The notes beneath the pieces are model-generated. The model worked only from the letters and a program-made list of their open reading frames with translations, did not search any database and was not told the DNA's origin. The position numbers and the translations under genes are program-made. Below, piece by piece: positions 61,601 to 64,000 of a stretch of DNA of 64,000 nt. The stretch is taken from contig NZ_BMRF01000025.1 in NCBI RefSeq assembly GCF_014648495.1, positions 45,547-109,546 of the forward strand, in the 5' to 3' direction. How positions within the stretch are numbered: the stretch's first letter is position 1; each line of letters opens with the position of its first letter. The stretch is from Actinomadura cremea. Its GTDB lineage: Bacteria; Actinomycetota; Actinomycetes; Streptosporangiales; Streptosporangiaceae.

Positions 61601-64000
61601 ACCAGAAGCAGGTGCTCGGCGCCCTCCCGGGCGAGCCAACGCGCCAGCCGGGCCCCCAGCGCGCCGGTCCCGCCGGTGATGAGGACGGTGCCGCGCGGCC
61701 TCCACTCGCCGACCGGGGCGGCACCGGTCGAGGGGGCGTGGGCGAGCCGCCGCGCCATGGTGCCCTGCTCGCGGATCGCCACCTGGTCCTCGGTGCCCGA
61801 CGCCGGCACCGCGAGGACCCGCTCCCAGGAACGTTCGTCCATGCGGGCGGGCAGATCGATCAGCCCGCCCCACTGGTTCGGGTGTTCCAGCGCGGCGACC
61901 CGGCCGAGGCCCCAGATCTCCGCCTGCCGGGGGTCGGCGACGTCGGTGTCCTCGCCGGCCGCCACGGCGCCGCGGGTGACCGCCCACAGCCGCGTCTCGG
62001 CGCCGAGATCCGCCAGGGCCTGCACCAGCCGCACGGTCCCGGTGAGGCCGCGGCTCGGCCCGTCCCCATCGTGGCGTTCGGCGAGGCCGAGGAACGACAG
62101 CACACCGGCCGGTGCGCCCCGCGCCGCGATCGTTTCGGCGATCTCCGCACGATCGGCGTCCACCGGGAGACGGACGCCGCACGCCCGAACCCCCGCGTTC
62201 TGCAACGCCCGCAGGCACGCCGCAGGAAGGTCGCCGCCATCGCCCTCCCGGGTGAGCACCCACCAGGTGCCGTGCGGCCGGGCCGCGCCCGCGCCGGTCA
62301 CGGGCGTCCACACGATCCGGTATCGCCAGCCGTCGATGACCGAGCGCTCCCGGAGGCCGTGCCGCCACCGCGACAGCGCGGGGACGAGCGTGTCCAGCGA
62401 GGACCGGCTCTCGTCATCGGCCAAGGCCAGGGTCGCGGCGAGCGACCGGGTGTCCCTCCGGTCGACGGCCGCCCAGAACTCGGCCGCCTCCCTGTCGGCG
62501 TCCTCCGTGTCGGCCCTCTCCTCCCCGTCCCCCGGGAGGAGCCAGTAGCGTTCGCGCTGGAACGCGTACGTGGGAAGGTCGACGCGGCGGGCCGCGCTCC
62601 CCGAGAAAACCGCGCCCCAGTCCAGCGGAACACCGGCGGCGAACGCCTGCGCCGTCGCGGCGGCGAACGCACCCGTCTCGTCCTGATCGCTTCGCGAGGC
62701 CGCTATCAGCGTCATGCTCTCCGGCTCGGGCAGGCAGTGCTGCGCCATGGCGGTGAGGACGCCTTCCGGCCCGACCTCGAGACAGGTGCCGACCTCGTGC
62801 TCGCTCATCCACCCGACCGTGTCGGCGAAGCGGACCGGCGAGCGGACGTGGTCGACCCAGTAGCGGGGCGTGCCGATGCTTTCGGCGGAAGCCTCCCGCC
62901 CCGTGATGTTGGAGATCAGGGGGATGCTCGGGGCCCGGAAGTCGAGGTCGGCGATGGCCGCGGCGAAGTCGTCCAGCATGGGGTCCATGAGCGGCGAGTG
63001 GAACGCGTGCGACACCCGCAGCCGACGGGTGCGCGCACCGCGCTCCTTCAGTTCCGCCACGACGGCGCCCACCGATCGGTCGTCCCCGGACAGCACCGTC
63101 GACGCGGGACCGTTGACCGCGGCGATCGCCACGCCGTCGCTCAGGAGGTCGACCAGTTCCGCCTCCGCGACGTCGACGGACACCATGGTTCCGCCGGGCG
63201 GGAGGGCCTGCATGAGGCGGCCGCGGGCGGCGACGAGCGTGCAGGCGTCGGCGAGGGAGAGCACTCCCGCGGCGTGCGCGGCGGCCACTTCGCCGATGGA
63301 GTGCCCGGCGACGGCGCCGGGGCGGATGCCCAGCGTTCGCAGGAGGCGGTAGAGGGCCGTTTCGAAGGCGAAGAGGCCCGCCTGGGTGTAGACGGTCTGG
63401 TCGAGCCAGGGCGCGCGTTCGTCCTCGGGCGGGGCGAACACGACGTCCTTCACGGTGTGGGGGACGTGACCGTGCAGGCGTTCGTCGAGCAGTCCGCAGG
63501 CTTCGTCGAAGCTCTCCGCGAAGGCGGGGAAGGCCGCGTACAGGTCCCGGCCCATTCCGGTTCGCTGCGCGCCCTGCCCCGAGAACGTCAGTCCCAGACC
63601 TCCCCGTCTGATCGCACCGGAGACCACATGGGTACGGGCCTCTCCCGTGATCAGCGCGTCCAGGCCGTCCAGCGCCTCCTGGTGGTCGCGTGCCAGGATC
63701 ACGCCGCGGTGCTCGAGAGCAGTCCGGGAGGTCGCCAAGGACCAGCCCACGTCGGGAAGGGCGGGCTGCCGGTCGGCCATGAAGGCGCGGAGCCTGGCCG
63801 CCTGCGCCGCCAATGCCGGTTTCGACTCGCCGGACACCACCAGCGGCACCCGGCCGCCGGCCATTGCCGGTACCGGAGCCCTGCCCGGTTGCGCGGGCTG
63901 CTCCTCCGCGGCCGTCGGTGCCTGTTCGAGGACGAGATGGGCGTTGGTCCCGCTGATCCCGAAGGACGACACGGCCGCACGGCGCGGACGGTCGCCCGCC
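55648..64000 (-). CDS. Type I modular polyketide synthase, 3' part (two modules, 5' end outside the window)
   Basis: The frame is open to the right edge. Domains in order: end of a KS (SSFGISGTNAHLVLEQ); AT with GHSIGE and HAFHS (malonyl-type); KR with intact TGGTGALG, SSVAGVWGS and Tyr (AAYAAANA; the Trp marks A-type); ACP with GFESL (Ser codon 60739-60741). A complete KS follows (60563-59296: TACSSS, EAHGTGT, KSNIGH). Next is an AT (about 58955-58090) with LDVVQP, GHSQGE and RAGHS in the specificity position. The last KR (about 57020-56450) has TGAANPFG instead of TGGTGxxG and Phe for the catalytic Tyr (codon 56557-56559). The final ACP has GFDSL (Ser 56032-56034). There is no DH, ER or thioesterase. 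The C-terminus (ASDDDMFEFIRTELG) looks like a docking tail, so the chain passes to another protein. Confidence 0.96.
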   Translation of the reverse strand, partial: AGDRPRRAAVSSFGISGTNAHLVLEQAPTAAEEQPAQPGRAPVPAMAGGRVPLVVSGESKPALAAQAARLRAFMADRQPALPDVGWSLATSRTALEHRGVILARDHQEALDGLDALITGEARTHVVSGAIRRGGLGLTFSGQGAQRTGMGRDLYAAFPAFAESFDEACGLLDERLHGHVPHTVKDVVFAPPEDERAPWLDQTVYTQAGLFAFETALYRLLRTLGIRPGAVAGHSIGEVAAAHAAGVLSLADACTLVAARGRLMQALPPGGTMVSVDVAEAELVDLLSDGVAIAAVNGPASTVLSGDDRSVGAVVAELKERGARTRRLRVSHAFHSPLMDPMLDDFAAAIADLDFRAPSIPLISNITGREASAESIGTPRYWVDHVRSPVRFADTVGWMSEHEVGTCLEVGPEGVLTAMAQHCLPEPESMTLIAASRSDQDETGAFAAATAQAFAAGVPLDWGAVFSGSAARRVDLPTYAFQRERYWLLPGDGEERADTEDADREAAEFWAAVDRRDTRSLAATLALADDESRSSLDTLVPALSRWRHGLRERSVIDGWRYRIVWTPVTGAGAARPHGTWWVLTREGDGGDLPAACLRALQNAGVRACGVRLPVDADRAEIAETIAARGAPAGVLSFLGLAERHDGDGPSRGLTGTVRLVQALADLGAETRLWAVTRGAVAAGEDTDVADPRQAEIWGLGRVAALEHPNQWGGLIDLPARMDERSWERVLAVPASGTEDQVAIREQGTMARRLAHAPSTGAAPVGEWRPRGTVLITGGTGALGARLARWLAREGAEHLLLVSRRGADAEGAADLRAELEALGRRVTIAACDVTDGPALARLVDRTRREAPPVTAVFHAAGTDRPTPLAETTAAEIGDVIAAKVDGGRHLDALFGTDALDAFVLFSSVAGVWGSGGQAAYAAANAHLDALAVRRRARGLAATSIAWGPWAGTGMAMRDGAEQRLRGHGLIALRPDWAITALGQVLAHGETNVAVADVEWDRFHSLFTIAGHSPLLGDLLEVRTALAALDDRPEPGDDSPLARRLAGMAGDEREWRVLDIVRTEAAAVLGHAAGREIPADRPFRDLGFESLTAMELRNRLAAVTGAKLPATVAFDHPTPAELARYLAAGAAAEAERATRPRAAASAGADGPIAIVGMACRYPGGATSPEELWRLVRDGVDAITEFPDDRGWDLSDLYDPDPGRQGASYTRHGGFLADVAGFDAGFFGISPREALAMDPQQRLLLESSWEAFERAGIEPGALRGSPTGVFVGASPSGYGAGVDEIEGHALTGTSASVISGRVAYLFGLEGPAVTVDTACSSSLVALHLAAQALRNGECSLALAGGVMVMPSPAGFIEVSRQRALAPDGRCKAFSAAADGTGWAEGVGVLLVERLSDARRNGHEVLAVVRGSAVNQDGASNGLTAPNGPSQQRVIRQALANAGLSASEVDAVEAHGTGTTLGDPIEAQALIAAYGRDRDPARLLWLGSVKSNIGHAAAAAGVAGVIKMVMAMRNGMLPRTLHVDEPSPHIDWSSGAVRLLAEPAPWHDHDRPRRAGVSSFGMSGTNAHVILEEGRPSDVPAAQATGPSRDTAGAVAGSGLVPCVVSGRGEAALVAQATRLADFADLDPGPTLTDVAWSLATTRTAHDHRGVVLARDRRDMVDGLRAMAAGETPSNVVRGVVGPDRRAAFIFPGQGSQWPGMGRELLETSPAFAEIVTECDRALGEYVDWSLHAILRGDEGSPALERLDVVQPVLFATMVGLARMWEDAGVEPAAVLGHSQGEVAAAHVAGALSLEDALRVVMVRSRALMDLGEQGAMAAVALGRADAERLVAPWEGRLSVAALNGPAFVMISGEGAAVDELVARCAADGIWSRRTPVDRAGHSRLVEGVRDRVIAESAGIRPRQGRARFHSTVTGGPLDGGELGPEYWYRNLREPVLFQPVVQALAEQGTSVFVEVSPHPVLMTGTQDTLEAAVGAGAESAGASAVPVAVGTLRRDEGDLGRFLTSVSRAHAAGAALDWERLFAGTDRRRVDLPTYAFQRRAFWLDPAGPDGAGGDVEADGFWKAVDEGDVGSLAAELDLPDERARESLGSVVPALARWRRRRRDRSLADAWCYGIGWARLPEPRTRPTGTWLVVVPGPRAGVDEKTVAACERSFQAHGATTVRVTLDRAGDSGEADWSSELAEAYGGAGDVSGILTLLALDERPHPQAEHTTCGLIGTMGVVRTLAESGIRVPLWAVTRGGVRATDGDPAPCPGQAQIWGMGRVAALEHPRLWGGLVDVPPGAGDEIWDRVPSLLAGAGEDQLAVRDGAVWARRMRRVRPSRTTVRRPWRPRGTVLVTGAANPFGRRLARWLADQGAEHLLLLGDAGSAGSGGPDPAADPAIGSVGSGARVTAVACDVADRRALDEVIEAARTEGPPISAVFHCETAIELGALTGAGAGHLDRNGRAKVLGARNLADALADEPLDAFVLFSSVAAFWGSKDHAAFAAANAELDALADRLRAAGRRATSVAWAAWDLLSGDEDGGGRAADLRESLRGQGLPLMDPDSALAVLRQLVEHDQSGVAVADIDWERFVPAFTSARPSPLLAQLPEARKVMDEATDGTAGPQAAAELRERLAKLSGTARARAVLDLVTAHMTAVLDQGETSSVDPARPFRDAGFDSLTGLEFRNRLGTATGLALPATLVFDHPDPRALADHLLAELFHGTPDPVADTATDVASLRRELERFETLLSRAAAAGIRDHDLTARLHGMVELWNGRGAAAETSVTDRLENASDDDMFEFIRTELGRS

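Noticed and set aside
1-64000. tRNA, rRNA genes or a CRISPR array
   Set aside because: I saw no cloverleaf-like segments with CCA-type ends, no rRNA-like sequence and no regularly spaced repeats.

Overview
The window is very GC-rich, uses GTG starts freely, and packs genes with 4-bp ATGA/GTGA overlaps. It carries large LuxR-type (LAL) regulators, a modular type I polyketide synthase and many actinomycete-type families. I read it as the chromosome of a filamentous actinomycete, possibly of the Actinomadura/Thermomonospora kind. The genus is a guess.

Region 1 (1-11.5 kb). After the tail of a LexA gene comes a compact amine-catabolism locus. A minus-strand operon runs cytochrome P450, 3Fe-4S ferredoxin, ferredoxin reductase, glutamine-synthetase-like gamma-glutamyl ligase, signal-less family-3 binding protein, gamma-Glu-GABA hydrolase (PuuD type), aldehyde dehydrogenase, second PuuD. 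Upstream lie a FadR-type GntR regulator coupled to a soluble Cache-domain protein and a divergent APC permease. The likely scheme is uptake of an amine, oxidative opening by the P450 system, gamma-glutamyl protection, aldehyde oxidation, then hydrolysis. A YtrA-type GntR gene and a decayed DUF6193 gene follow.

Region 2 (12.6-36.2 kb). A LAL regulator faces a roughly 21-kb, six-gene, tightly coupled minus-strand operon of very large proteins: a PhoD-like phosphatase fused to a peptidoglycan-binding domain, a DUF6603 protein, a beta-propeller/FG-GAP-like protein, two large unrecognised proteins and a tail-fibre-like protein. None has an obvious signal peptide. I cannot match the set to a described system, and it is the best candidate here for something new.

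Region 3 (36.5-49 kb). Intact genes (CPBP protease, DUF2330, DUF4386, bile-acid:sodium-symporter-like transporter) are interspersed with broken ones: alcohol dehydrogenase, MFS permease, SGNH hydrolase, PucR-like regulator, IS3 and IS110 transposases, ABC permease. In the middle stands an intact trypsin-NACHT-WD40 protein, and a Trypco1 (CU044_2847-family) partner lies beyond an IS110 remnant. This is a probable conflict or defence module in a turnover zone.

Region 4 (49-64 kb). This looks like the edge of a polyketide cluster: a two-gene ABC exporter, a DUF5988 protein, a second LAL regulator with a good promoter, and the 3' end of a type I PKS. The PKS covers the end of one KS, AT-KR-ACP, then KS-AT-KR-ACP and a docking tail. 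The last KR looks dead, and the last AT carries an unusual RAGH specificity motif. The PKS runs off the right edge.
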